From: Mycoplasmopsis gallinacea
GTDB taxonomy: Bacteria; Bacillota_I; Bacilli_A; Mycoplasmatales; Metamycoplasmataceae
Assembly: GCF_900660495.1 (NCBI RefSeq)
Contig: NZ_LR214950.1
Location: 868,001-932,000 of the forward strand
Length of the DNA stretch: 64,000 nucleotides
Direction: 5' to 3'
The notes under the pieces are model-generated. The model was not told the origin of the DNA. It made no database searches and worked only from the letters and a program-made list of their open reading frames with translations. The translations under genes and the position numbers were made by a program. This document shows, piece after piece, positions 21,928-32,310 of the stretch. Numbering within the stretch: the stretch's first letter is position 1; each line of letters opens with the position of its first letter.

Positions 21928-22881
21928 ATGACTTTTGATAAAAATAAATTTAATTCTTTTGAAGATCTTAAGCAATTTAAAGCTAAAGTTTATTCAAGCG
22001 AAGGTGAAATTGCAGCTTTACAGTTAAAACTTAGAACAGCTCCAAATGAAGAGAAAAAAGAAATTGGAAAGCAAATTAATGTTTTAAAAACTCAGTATGA
22101 AGCTCTTTTTGAAGAAATTGGTGCATATTTAAAAGAAAAACAAATTAAGGAAAAAGTAGCTAGTGAATTTATCGATGTAACAATTCCTGCTGCCAAAAAC
22201 CCTTCATTAAACCCAATTTCTTTAGTGGAAAATAAACTTAGAGAGTGATTCTTTGAAAATGGATATTATGAGCAACAAGCTGGTGAAATTGTTTCTGATT
22301 TATATAACTTTGAGCGTTTAAATATTCCTAAAAATCACCCAGCTAGAGCAATGCATGATTCACTTTATCTTAATGCAAGCACTCTTTTAAGAACTCATAA
22401 TACAGGAATTACAGCAACTGTTTTAGAAGAATGTGCTAACTCTGAAGTTTCAACTTTTGCAATTGGAAAAGTGTACCGTAATGATGAAGATGATGCAACT
22501 CACTCTCACCAATTTACTCAACTTGATTTTGTAAGTGTTGGAAAAGTGAGCTTTCCAAATTTAATTTGAACCTTAAAATCAATGCTTAGCTACGTTTTAG
22601 AAGAAGAAGTTGAAGTTAGACTTAGACCAAGTTATTTCCCATTTACAGAACCAAGTGTTGAAGTTGATGTGTTTTACAAAAATAGATGAATTGAGATTCT
22701 TGGAGCCGGAATGCTTCATCCAAATGTTTTAAAAATGGCTGGATATACAAATGATATTAACGGATTTGCTGCTGGACTTGGAATTGAAAGAATCACAATG
22801 ATTAAATATGGATTTTCAGATATTAGAGACTTATACAGAAATGATTTAAGGGCACTTGAACAATTTAACAATGAAAAATAG
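21928..22881 (+). CDS. pheS: Phenylalanyl-tRNA synthetase alpha subunit
   Basis: The 317-residue catalytic alpha subunit is slightly short against the usual 330-350. It has an N-terminal coiled coil (about residues 10-75), then the class II core: motif 2 region [44 protein letters not shown], and the motif 3 arginine stretch [17 protein letters not shown]. It joins PheT to charge tRNA-Phe. Unusually, a uracil-DNA glycosylase gene starts 11 bases inside its 3' end and separates it from pheT. Confidence 0.97.
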
Positions 22882-23539
22882 TTTTTTAGAAATCCTTCAA
22901 AGCGAAGGGAAAAAAGATTATTTCCAAAACATCCTTGTAAGTTTAAAAGAATCTGAAAAAAACGGTCCAATTTACCCTCACCAAATTAATATTTTCCATC
23001 CATTTGAATTTTTCCAAGTTAATGAAACCAAAGTTGTTATTTTAGGTCAAGATCCATATCATGGTTATGATCAAGCTGATGGACTTGCTTTTTCAAGTAA
23101 AAATTTAAAAACACCACCATCACTTAGAAATATTTTTAAAGAGCTTAAAAAAGAATATCCAAAAACAAAAATTGAAACAAACGATCTTAGTGCATGAGCA
23201 AAGCAAGGAGTATTACTTCTTAATACAATCTTAACTGTGAATTACAACATGCCACTTTCACATAAGCATTTTGGATGAGAAACATTTACTAAAGAAGTTC
23301 TTAAACAAGTTGCACTTCAAGCACCTAAAGCAATTTTTGTGCTTTTAGGGAAACATGCACAAAAATTTGCTCAGGATTTAAATTTAGATCCAAGTAGAGT
23401 TATTGCTACAAGCCACCCAAGTCCATATAGCTATAAAAAAGGATTTGAAAATTCTGGAATTTTCAAATTAATTAACAAAAAACTTAAACAAAACGGACTT
23501 GAGCCAATTAAATGAGATTTAAAAAAGGAGAGTAAATAA
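22871..23539 (+). CDS. ung: Uracil-DNA glycosylase, family 1
   Basis: The enzyme removes uracil from DNA. The 222-residue product carries the catalytic water-activating motif [17 protein letters not shown], the [15 protein letters not shown] motif, LLGKHAQKF and the HPSPYS loop. ATG 22871 is preferred over an in-frame TTG at 22856 because it aligns better with the short N-terminus of the family ([15 protein letters not shown]). It overlaps the end of pheS by 11 bases, and its stop overlaps the pheT ATG by one base, so it sits translationally inside a pheS-pheT operon. Confidence 0.96.
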
Positions 23540-25692
23540 TGGTTTTTTCATTAAATTATTTAAATAAGTTTTTACCAAATAAAAAGCTTGATGCAAGTGT
23601 TGAAATCGCACTTAATGAACTTGGATTTGAAGTTGAAGAAATTAAGCCTTTTTCTGATGTTAAAGGTGTTATTTTTGCTAAAGTTATTTCAAAAGAACTT
23701 AATCCGAATACTCCTAAATTAGATGTTGTGCTTGTTGAGACTAAATTAGGTAACCTTACCATTCAAACCAATAATCAAATTCTTAATCCTGGTGATTTAA
23801 CTGTTATTTTCCCAATTGGTTCATCTAAAGCTGATCATGTTTTTGGTGAAGCAACCATTAAAGGTGTAAATTCACAAGGAATGTTTGGGGCTTTTAGTGA
23901 ACTTGGGTATGATTGAGAACTTTTAGAAAAAGAAAATCAAGTATTAAAACTTCCAAGTTATTTTGCTTCATTAGAAGATGATCCGATGCAAATTTTAGGC
24001 CTTGATGATTTAATGGTTGAAGTTTCTACTACAGCCAATAGAAATGATGCTAATTCATATTATGTACTTGCTAGAGAGCTTGCAGCATATTATAAAACTG
24101 ATTTTGTTTTTGATTTTAAAAAGCCAAGCAAAACTTTTGCATCACAAATTAAGGTGCAAAGAGGTGATGCTGATGAACTTAACTTCCTTGAAACAAAAGG
24201 AAAGGTAGTGCTTAATTTTGAAGATAAACTTTTACTTGCTAAAAGCGGAATTGACACCAAGCACCCAGATGCTGTTAACTTAACTAATTTAACTTTATTA
24301 ATTACAGGAGCTCCAACTCACGTATATAATAAAGATTTAATTGGTGATAATTTAACTGCTAAAATGTTTTCAGGAAGCTTAACAATTTTTGGTAATAAAG
24401 AAGTTGATGTTAAAGATATTCTTGCTATTTATGATGAAAATGGACCTATTTCAATTGCTAGCGTAATGGGTCTTGAAGTGTTTAAAGTTGAACAAGAAGC
24501 AACTAATTTATGTTTTGAAATTGGTATTTTCAAAAATGAATTAGTAAGACATGCAGCTAAAGAAATTAAGCTTTTAAGTAATTCTGCATCTCAAGGTTCA
24601 AGAGTTATTTCTAAAGAAGCAACTCTTTTAGGAATTAAATTTATTCAAAGCTATTTGTCAAACTTAGAGCAATCAAATTTAATTACTACTATTGATAAGG
24701 TAGAGCAAAAGCAAATTCAAATTGACAATAACAAATTAAAAACTTATGCTCAAGTAGAAGAATTAAGCATTTTTAGTCCTGCTATTGAGCAATTAAAAAT
24801 GCTTGGATACATTTTTGATGAAAAAGTTGTAACAGTTCCAAATTATAGATATGATGTTGTGCTTTTTGAAGATATCATTGAAGAGATTTTTAGATTTTAT
24901 TCATACGCTAATTTCAAGCCAATTACAATTAAAAACAAACCAATCAAAGTTAAACCAATTAACAAAGATAAAGCCTTTTTACTTGCTCAAGGATACAATG
25001 AAGCAAGAACTTTCACTTTAGTTTCTAAAGAAAGAAACACTCTTAATCCTTTTAATTTTGAATCAAGCATTGATTTATTAACCTTTGTTTCTAAAGAAAG
25101 AGAAACAGTACGTAATTCAATTATCACTTCACTTAGTGAAATTGTTTTATATAACCAAAAAAGAAAAATGAGTGAAATTAACTTCTTTGAAAAAGGGATG
25201 ATCAATTATAATGTTCAAGTTTATGGTCTTGCTTCAACAACCAAAGGATTCTTCGAAATCAAACGTGATATTGTTAATTTGTTAAAAGATGATGCACTTA
25301 CATTTGTTCCTTGAAAAGATTGTGAGTTTATTCACCCAAATGTTTCAGCTAAAATTTATAAAGGTGACAAATTAATTGGATGAATTGGAAAAATTCATCC
25401 TCGTTATGATGAAACTGGTGCTTTTTATGCTGAGATTCTTGATTTAGAGCATAAAGCAAGCAACAAATTTGAAGCTTTTGATCAAAATCCTTTAAAAACC
25501 TTAGATTTAACTTTCCAAATCGGGCTTCATCATTATATTGGTGATAAAGTTGCAGAAATTAAAGCACTTGCCAATGTTTTTGATATCAAACAAATTGATA
25601 ATTACTTAAAAGAAGATTCAAGAAGCGTTACTTTAAGAATTTTTGCTAATGAAGAAGCAATTACCTTGCTTGATAGTCACTATAATAAATAG
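23539..25692 (+). CDS. pheT: Phenylalanyl-tRNA synthetase beta subunit (reduced)
   Basis: The 717-residue protein is shorter than the usual 790-800. The N-terminal EMAP-type tRNA-binding region is present ([23 protein letters not shown] through [25 protein letters not shown]). Next is the B3/B4 editing region (about 170-400), where the typical RPVNN-type and NYVML-type signatures are missing. A B5-like domain follows, then a catalytic-like core. The protein ends in a compact FDX-ACB-like segment ([26 protein letters not shown]). Degenerate editing sites have been described for mycoplasma PheRS, which fits this reading. Its start overlaps the ung stop. glyA begins 8 bases after its stop. Confidence 0.93.
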
Positions 25693-25700
25693 GAGGGTAT

Positions 25701-26969
25701 ATGTACTCAAAAATTAAATTGCACGATAAAGTAGTTAGTGATGCTATTAATAATGAATTAGTGCGTCAAGAAGATTTTATCCAGCTTATTGCTAGTGAAA
25801 ATTTTGTCTCTGAAGATGTTTTAATTGCTCAAGGTAGTGTCCTTACTAATAAATATGGAGAAGGATATCCGGGTAGAAGATACTATGGTGGATGTGAAAA
25901 TGTTGATGTAGTAGAAACTGCTGCTATTGAACGTTTAAAGGCTATTTTTGGGGTTAAATATGCTAATGTGCAACCATATTCAGGAAGCGTAGCTAATGCT
26001 GCTGCCATTGCTAGCGTAGTGCCTCATGGCGGTAAAATCATGGGACTTTCATTAAGCAGTGGTGGGCATTTAACACACGGATATAAAATTAGTTTTAGTG
26101 GAATTTTCTATAATGCAGTTTCTTACGATTTAGGTAAAGATGAAAAGCTTGATTATGATGCAATTGAAGCTTTTGCAATGCAAGAAAAACCAGATTTAAT
26201 TATTTGTGGTTATTCAGCGTATTCACAAATTATTGACTTTAAACGTTTTAAAGAAATTGCAAATAAATGTGGTGCTAAATTATTAGCAGATATTGCGCAT
26301 ATTGCAGGTCTTATTGCTGGGGGAGTGCACCCTTCACCAGTTGGATATGCTGATATTATTACAAGTACAACTCATAAAACTCTGCGTTCAGGTCGTGGCG
26401 GAATTATTATGACCAACGATGAAGAAATTGCTAAAAAAATGGATCGTTGAGTATTTCCTGGGTATCAAGGAGGCCCATTATTCCATGCTATTGCCGGTAA
26501 AGCAGTTGGTTTATATGAAGTTATGCAACCAATGTTTAAAGAATATGCTGAGAATATAGTTAAAAACACTAAAACATTATGTGAATTTTTCAAAAGCAAA
26601 GGAGCAAGAATTATTAGTGGTGGAACGGAAAATCACTTATTTTTAATGGATGTAAATCAAACTTACTCAATTACAGGCAAGGAAGCTGAAGCTCTTTTAG
26701 ATAAAGTAAATATTACAATTAACAAAAATAGCATTCCTTTTGACACTCTTTCACCAATGGTAACAAGCGGACTTAGATTTGGTACAGCGGCTATGACAAG
26801 TAGAGGATTTACTAAATGAATTGAACTTGGTGAAATTATTCACCACTGCCTTTCAAATCATGCTAAATTAAGCTCTGATACCCCTGAAGCGAAAGCAGAA
26901 CTTGCTCAAATTAAAAGCAAAGTTTTAGCTTTAACTAAGGAATTTCCAATCAAAAAATCTTATCTTTAA
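25701..26969 (+). CDS. glyA: Serine hydroxymethyltransferase
   Basis: The PLP enzyme converts serine and tetrahydrofolate to glycine and methylene-THF, feeding formyl donors for fmt. The 422-residue protein is of normal length. Visible family stretches are [45 protein letters not shown], the PLP-lysine motif [14 protein letters not shown], and the C-terminal [14 protein letters not shown]. It follows an AGGAGGG ribosome site 8 bases after pheT and is terminated by the hairpins at 26982-27048. Confidence 0.97.
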
Positions 26970-26981
26970 TTAATGATTAAA

Positions 26982-27048
26982 TTAAAACGCGAATCACAAG
27001 GTCCGCGTTTTAAAACAAAACAAGGAGATAAATGTCTCCTTGTTTTGT
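26982..27048. terminator. Tandem hairpins between convergent glyA and the NYN-LOTUS gene
   Basis: The first hairpin pairs TTAAAACGCG (26982-26991) with CGCGTTTTAA (27004-27013). The second has a perfect 14-bp stem ACAAAACAAGGAGA / TCTCCTTGTTTTGT (27015-27028 and 27035-27048). They follow glyA and also lie within the 3' end of the convergent minus-strand gene, so they could serve as a bidirectional terminator. Confidence 0.8.
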
Positions 27049-28361
27049 AAAATAGAAACTAATTTCTGACTTTTACAAATACTGTACTGCCAGTTTTTTT
27101 TAATTTCGAAAAATTTATTTAATGACTCTTTTGCTAAATTTTTAGCATTAAATTTAATACTCAATCCAAATTTAGCTAAATTGATTTTTTGACGTGCAAG
27201 TTCTGTTCCAATGTGTGATAATAACACGTATTCATTTGAATCTTTTGGAGATTGTTCAAAAATTTTCAATATTATTTTAAGTCATTCTTGCTTATTGTTA
27301 TTATCTGGTTGCTTATTTTCTTGTTTTTTAAATCCAACACTTAAGAAAGATGGGCCTGTAATAAAATTAAGAGTATCAGAGAAAAGATTGACAAAGATTT
27401 TTTGAACTGACTTTCCGTGTTGAGCGAATTTTTGTTTAAGTTTATTTGCTTTATATTCCGGAAATTGTTTAGCAAGTTCTCCATAAAATGAGCTAAAAGA
27501 AATTGATTCTTCGTTTTTGTGTAATTCACCTAAATTACTTAATACTTTTAGCGTTGATTCTAAGAGCGAATCTTTTGGAGATGATGGTTTTTGGATGAGG
27601 TTATGAGTTTCTTCTTTTATTTCATTAATCGTTCTGATATAGTAAACACCTTTGTCTTGGATTAATTCAAAGTATTTTTTTAAATCATCAGATTCGAAAA
27701 ATAATTGAGCTCTACCATTTTGTGCTCCATAATTTTTTGGTGAAAAATCACGCATTTCTACTTTCAAGTTCTGGATAACTTGAGAAAAGTCTGCAAAACC
27801 ATCCTTGATTTTTCTTTGTTCAATCAATTTATTAACTAATACAATTAATTTTTTAAATTCTTCGGAAGTTTCTTTAGGTTGAATTGGTTTAGAAAGTTTT
27901 GAAACATTGACAAAGTTGTCAAAAATATTGATATATGAATGTTTTAAACGATCGTCACCTGAACCAATTATATGTTTGCCATAGCCTTTTAAAGTCTGTG
28001 CTAAATAGGAGAAATCATTATCACTAGAAGCTATACAAAACCCATCGAAATGGTTATTATTTACTAACTTCATCACATCAACAGTTAAATTTATATCTGT
28101 TGAATTCTTACCTGTTATTTTTGTGATAACAAGAACTGGATGAATGTTTAAATTTATAAACATATCAATTTGTTTTTCATTTGGTTGTTTTGAAAAATAA
28201 GCAGCAGAATAAAGTAAGTCATATTCAATTTTTAATTCTTCGATTAATTTTTGAATATTTTCTTTTTCATTAAAGTTGTCGAAATCAATAAAAAGGGCAA
28301 TTCTTTTTTTATTTATTGCCATAAAGCCTTTCTTATTGAAATTTAATCTTTTGTATTTCAT
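26982..28361 (-). CDS. NYN-domain putative RNase with three OST-HTH/LOTUS-like repeats
   Basis: The protein has 459 residues if the TGA codons at 27282-27284 and 26994-26996 are read as Trp. The N-terminal NYN domain (about 15-165) shows the PIN-like acidic residues: ALFIDFDNFNE, TDINLTVDVMKLV and CIASSDNDFSYLAQTLKGYGKHIIGSG. Three LOTUS-like winged-helix units follow: one at about 180-280, one around LLESTLKVLSNLG...FSSFYGELAKQFP, and one around NEYVLLSHIGTELARQKIN. NYN-LOTUS proteins (LabA/MARF1 type) are considered RNA-binding nucleases. The final 15 codons run through the terminator hairpins, so the C-terminus may be non-essential. An in-frame Met 13 codons downstream is an alternative start; AAGGAT precedes 28361. 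Confidence 0.85.
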
Positions 28362-28475
28362 TTATATCCTTGGCAAAAAAACGAAGATAAATTAGCCTCA
28401 GATATTTTTTATATTGGAGCTAATATTAGCTCCTATATAATTTTATAACATTAATACAGGGCCGGCTAAAAAATG

Positions 28476-28505
28476 AAAAAATACTACCTTAAAATAGTAT
28501 TTTTA
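28476..28505. terminator. Terminator between the DpnII-like gene and the NYN-LOTUS gene
   Basis: A-rich stem AAAAATACTA / TAGTATTTTT with a short loop, about 25 bases downstream of the restriction gene on the minus strand. It ends in a T run on both strands. Confidence 0.65.
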
Positions 28506-28530
28506 TTCCATATTTTATAAAGACATATTT

Positions 28531-29465
28531 TTAATTACTATCTTGTATATTAAATATTTCTTTTATTTTCTTTCTTAATTCACCAGACTTAGCTGTTTTG
28601 TAATTCATTATTGATATATTATCAAAAGCTTTCTCCACATTTTCTTCGTGAGTCTTTTGTCAAAAAGGTCCATCAGATATCAATATGAAATCAACATTAA
28701 TATTTCGCAAATCATTTTTTCTATTTATGTAACTTTCTATTATTTCAAGTGGTTTAGAACCTGCTGAATTATAGAAATTCACTTCGATATTCAAAAATTT
28801 ATTGTCTTTTACTAAAGTAAAATCTGGTTTTTTATGATAAAGTTCTTTGTTAATTTTTATGTCAAACTTCTCTTCTAAGTTCTTAAATCCGTTTTGAGTT
28901 ATTACTTCTATTCCATAATCTTTACAAATAGGTTCTATTATTTCTAAGCACATTTTTTCAAAAAATGAACCACTTCTATTTTTTCTAGCATTACTATCTA
29001 AACCAACCAAAACACCTACTATATAGTCATAAACACTTTTTCTATGATTTCTTCAAACAATCTCTTCAATCCAATTTTTTCAAAAAATATGTAATATTTT
29101 TCTTTTTGTTGTAGATTGAAACCTCTTTTTGCAATTTTTTCAGAAAAATCAAACTTTTCTATTTGTTCTTCTTCATCTAAAATCTCTAATTTCTCTTTTT
29201 GTTCAAATAATTTCTCTCTAGTATCTTTTGAAGTTGCAATTAGCAAAGGAAAAACAGTTATTACAGTAGGTACTTTGTCAAGCAATTCCATAAACTTCAA
29301 CTTAAAATCGCTGGATTTTATTAATGAATTCAAAGCATTAAGCTCAATGCTATTTTCGTAACGTTTTTTAATTTGCTCAATCACACTTTTTCAATTAACA
29401 AAATAATCATATTTTTTATTTTTTGTTAATAGACTATTAATAAAGAATTTGTAATTTTTTTCCAT
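28531..29465 (-). pseudogene. DpnII/MboI-like type II restriction endonuclease, frameshifted at an A5 run
   Basis: Starting at ATG 29465 behind an AGGTGG site, the frame encodes a DpnII-like N-terminus (ELNALNSLIKSSDFKLKFMELLDKVP, VFPLLIA) to EEIIEK and then stops at 29019. In the next frame the protein continues at VYDYIVGVLVGLDSNARKNRSG, a close match to the DpnII VGMDTNGRKNRTG stretch. It runs through the catalytic-type region DFTLVKDNKFLNIEVNFYNSAGSK to TAA at 28531. One extra A in the five-A run (T run at 29037-29041 on the plus strand) restores about 311 residues. If active it should cut GATC. The partner methylase lies upstream. A homopolymer slip could be phase variation, decay or a sequencing error. 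Confidence 0.88.
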
Positions 29466-29527
29466 TTAGTACCACCTATTTTTATTTAATTCATCCATAT
29501 TTTAAATAAAAAAATTCAGATTGAGGA

Positions 29528-30355
29528 CTAATATTGATAATTTGTGATTATAAGTTCAACACCTTTTCTATTTTTACCATCACTATTAACGTTTCTTTTG
29601 ACATTTACAACATCTATATTGTATTCAGAATATAAATCTCTAATTAATTCTGTATCATGATTTGTCAGCATCAAAAAACAACCTTTTTTGTCAAGTTCTT
29701 TAAAAACTTTTGATAACCTAATGTGGTTTTTTTCACCAAAACCTTCTTTTGTATAAGCATCAAATGAATTTGGATTTAAAGGAGCATAAGGGCTATCAAT
29801 AAAAATAAAATCTCCCTTTTTAGCGCTTTTTAAACTCTCTTCAAAATCTAAGTTAGATATTTCTACATTTTGGAGATATTTATTGATATTTAAAATATTT
29901 TGTTCATCATAAGAATTTCCAGTGGTTTTATTATTAAAAGGAACGTTAAAAAGGCCTTTAGAATTTACCCTATATAAACCATTAAAACATTTTTTGTTTA
30001 AAAAGATAAATAAAGCAGCCATTTCTTCGTCAAATTCCTGTTGAGTTAACTTGTTATTAAACTGCTCTCTTTTTTGATAAAAGAATTCTTTTGTGCATTC
30101 TACTTGATCTAAACTTTTTAAAATTTTTATTAATTCACTTGGTCGATTTTTTATAACGTTGAATGCATTTATAAGAACTTTATTGATGTCATTTACATAT
30201 GCTTTTTTAGGTTGCAAACTAAGCAAAACCGCTCCACCGCCTAAAAAAGGTTCATAATAATCTTTAATTTTTTGTGGAAGTCGTCTTTTGATTTCTGGAA
30301 TTAATTGCGTTTTACCGCCCACTCATTTTACAAAAGGTTTTAAGTTATTATCCAT
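29528..30355 (-). CDS. Dam/DpnM-like adenine-specific DNA methyltransferase
   Basis: This 275-residue methylase resembles DpnM and Dam. The SAM-binding motif is YYEPFLGGGAVLLSL, the middle region FNGLYRVNSKGLFNVPF is typical of this group, and the C-terminal YELIITNY-like end is present. The catalytic motif reads DSPY instead of the usual DPPY. The true start is ATG 30355 (MDNNLKPFVKW), giving the KWVGGKTQL start seen in the family, rather than the GTG 11 codons in. It should methylate adenine in GATC, protecting against the DpnII-like enzyme encoded 62 bases downstream on the same strand. Confidence 0.92.
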
Positions 30356-30424
30356 TATAATAGTCCTTTATTTATTTTATTAATTAGTTTATATTTTAAT
30401 AATTTTTTTATTTCACAAAAATTA

Positions 30425-30467
30425 AAAAATACATCATAAATTTTGTTTATTGTTATGATGTATTTTT
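30425..30467. terminator. Terminator after the YqaJ-like nuclease gene
   Basis: Perfect 15-bp stem AAAAATACATCATAA / TTATGATGTATTTTT. On the minus strand it lies 18 bases after the stop of the nuclease gene and ends in a T run. It isolates the nuclease/kinase pair from the restriction-modification operon. Confidence 0.8.
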
Positions 30468-30484
30468 ATTATTTAATTTTTTAA

Positions 30485-31312
30485 CTAGGGTTTTGTGTCA
30501 GGATCAGCTTTTCCTTGCTCTTTTCATTTATTTAGAAGTGCTTCTCACTGAGTTTCGTTTTCACATTTTAAGTATTCTAATTGATCTGCATCGGTACTTG
30601 GGTTAAATACTGGTGAAACACCAGTTGTTGTGTAATGTTTAAATCAATCTTTAATTTTTGTAATATCATCTAAAACTTCATTTTGATTAATTGTAAAGTC
30701 ATAAGCACGGATTTTACGTTTTGCAATATCTACGCTAGCAGGATCTAAGTAATCGTCTTCTTTTAAAAATAAAGCAATAATTTTATATGAAGAAGAATTA
30801 CTTAAATATGAATAAAGCTGTGCTTGTTTACGGTATGAAATATCAACACCTTCTTTTTCTCAAAGCTCTAATTTTTTCTCACCTGCTGTTTTGATTTCTA
30901 AAATACATTTTTGTTTTGGAAGATAACCATCTGGAACCCCCCCAATAACAGTATCTACATCTTTAAAAAAGTCATAATCAACTTTTTCGGCTTCATAGTT
31001 TACAATTTCTAATTTTGGATATCTACTTCTTAAAAAGTCAAAGATTTTAGGTTCTAAAATAACCCCAGCATTTACATATTTTTTAGTAAGAACTGGTAAT
31101 TTAATTCTTGAAATGTGACAAAAAGCAGAAAATTCAGATTTAAATGCACCTTTAATTAAAACATCACCAACTGTACTACCACCGATTTTTTTGAACTTAC
31201 TTCATTTATCATTTGAAAGCAATTTTTCGTGAAATTGTGGTTTTAAAATCACTACGTTGTTTTCAAAATCAATGTCGTAATCTTGCTTGTTATAAAACTT
31301 TCTAGTTGCCAT
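30485..31312 (-). CDS. YqaJ/lambda-exonuclease-like putative nuclease
   Basis: The protein has 275 residues with several TGA-encoded Trp. A PD-(D/E)XK core is visible: the segment TVIGGVPDGYLPKQKCILEIKTAG gives the G-x-x-D-G plus E-I-K signature of YqaJ-like exonucleases, followed by the YRKQAQLYSYL helix (Q-x-Q-x-Y). The N-terminal part has SKFKKIGGSTVGDVLI. This family provides 5'-3' resection for phage recombination; in mycoplasmas a chromosomal version occurs widely as a putative nuclease. Its ATG overlaps the stop of the kinase-like gene by one base, so the two are coupled. Confidence 0.82.
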
Positions 31313-31959
31313 TATTTTTTAAGGTAGTTTCTAATAACTGTATCAGCAATAGTTTCAACATTGTTGAAGTTTGGTTGTCAATTTCTATCAATTAAAGTAT
31401 CCATTGGAACGATAAAGTCAAAAACTAAATTAATTAATTTATCAAATGATGTTTCAGTTGAGTTATCATCAACTCCAACTACAAATTTTTCTGCATCCAT
31501 GAATTTTTCAATTCTAATTGAAACAATTTTAACTTTATCTTCTTTTTTAACTTTTTGTTTAATTTGATCTACGCTTTTAACAAAGTAATCAAGCTCATTA
31601 GGGAATCTTAAATCATCAATTAAAAATAATGAATTTTCATTTTTAGCTGAATTTTCTGCTGAAATTTTAACAATTTTGTCAAAAACTTTAGCACATCAAA
31701 GGTTGCTATCAATATTACGTCCAACTTCACCCATAGCAATTCATAATGGACGAACAACTTCTTTGTCTTTTCCATCTCAATTAATTGCTTCTAAAATTGG
31801 TTTAGTAATTTGTTTGATAGGCTCTGCAAATGATAAAACTTGGATATTTCCGTTAAATTCATCATAGCATTTTTCTTTAATTTTATTGCTTAATAAACCT
31901 TTACCACTACGTCTTTTACCATTAATTAATAAAATAATATGTTTATTTCCTTTGCTCAT
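31312..31959 (-). CDS. dNMP-kinase-like P-loop protein
   Basis: The 215-residue protein carries a P-loop near the N-terminus (LLINGKRRSGKGLLS, about 10-24). The middle region, LIDDLRFPNELDYF (about 115-128), contains the conserved D-x-R-F-P-N-E motif seen in phage deoxynucleoside monophosphate kinases. AEPIKQITK resembles the substrate lid of that group. It probably phosphorylates a deoxynucleotide. Pairing with a phage-type nuclease suggests both came from a phage and now form a two-gene operon with a GGAGAG ribosome site. Confidence 0.75.
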
Positions 31960-32310
31960 TTGACTCTCCTGATTTAATTTCTAATAATATAGTTTTAAAT
32001 TAATTATATACATAAGTCAAATGAAAAAATTACACTTTTTAATAATTATGAGCCAATTTATGAAAAAATAAAAAATGTTAATTACAAAAAATGTTTTCCA
32101 AGGAGTCTTTTTAGTGTGTTTATCCCTAAAAAATGTGGGAATAAAAAACTAAACAAAAACTTAGAAAAAAATATCAAATATAGAAAAACATTTTCAATAT
32201 TTTTCCACATTATTTAAGTTTTAAAAAACGCTCTGGAAAAAGAAATTTTTACCCCTTCTAAAATGCTGATATTTTAAGGAATTGCGATTTTTTACTTTAA
32301 AATATAAGTT
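31960..32310. other. Divergent intergenic region between the kinase-like gene and dnaE
   Basis: About 350 AT-rich bases between divergent genes, with no ORF or RNA gene. It contains DnaA-box-like words: TTTTCCACA near 32207 and a TGTGGGAATAAA stretch near 32136. Both differ from the TTATCCACA consensus and may be chance. A TTTAAAATATAA sequence about 10 bases before the dnaE ATG may be its -10, giving a leaderless message. Confidence 0.4.

Noticed and set aside
22856-22870. TTG start for ung
   Set aside because: The ATG at 22871 aligns better with family N-termini; the TTG form would add five residues with no ribosome site.
26982-26996. Stop of the NYN-LOTUS gene at TGA 26994
   Set aside because: TGA is a sense codon in this organism, so the frame continues to TAA at 26982-26984.
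31960-32310. Chromosomal replication origin
   Set aside because: A few DnaA-box-like words occur near dnaE, but dnaA and dnaN are absent and none of the words matches the TTATCCACA consensus.
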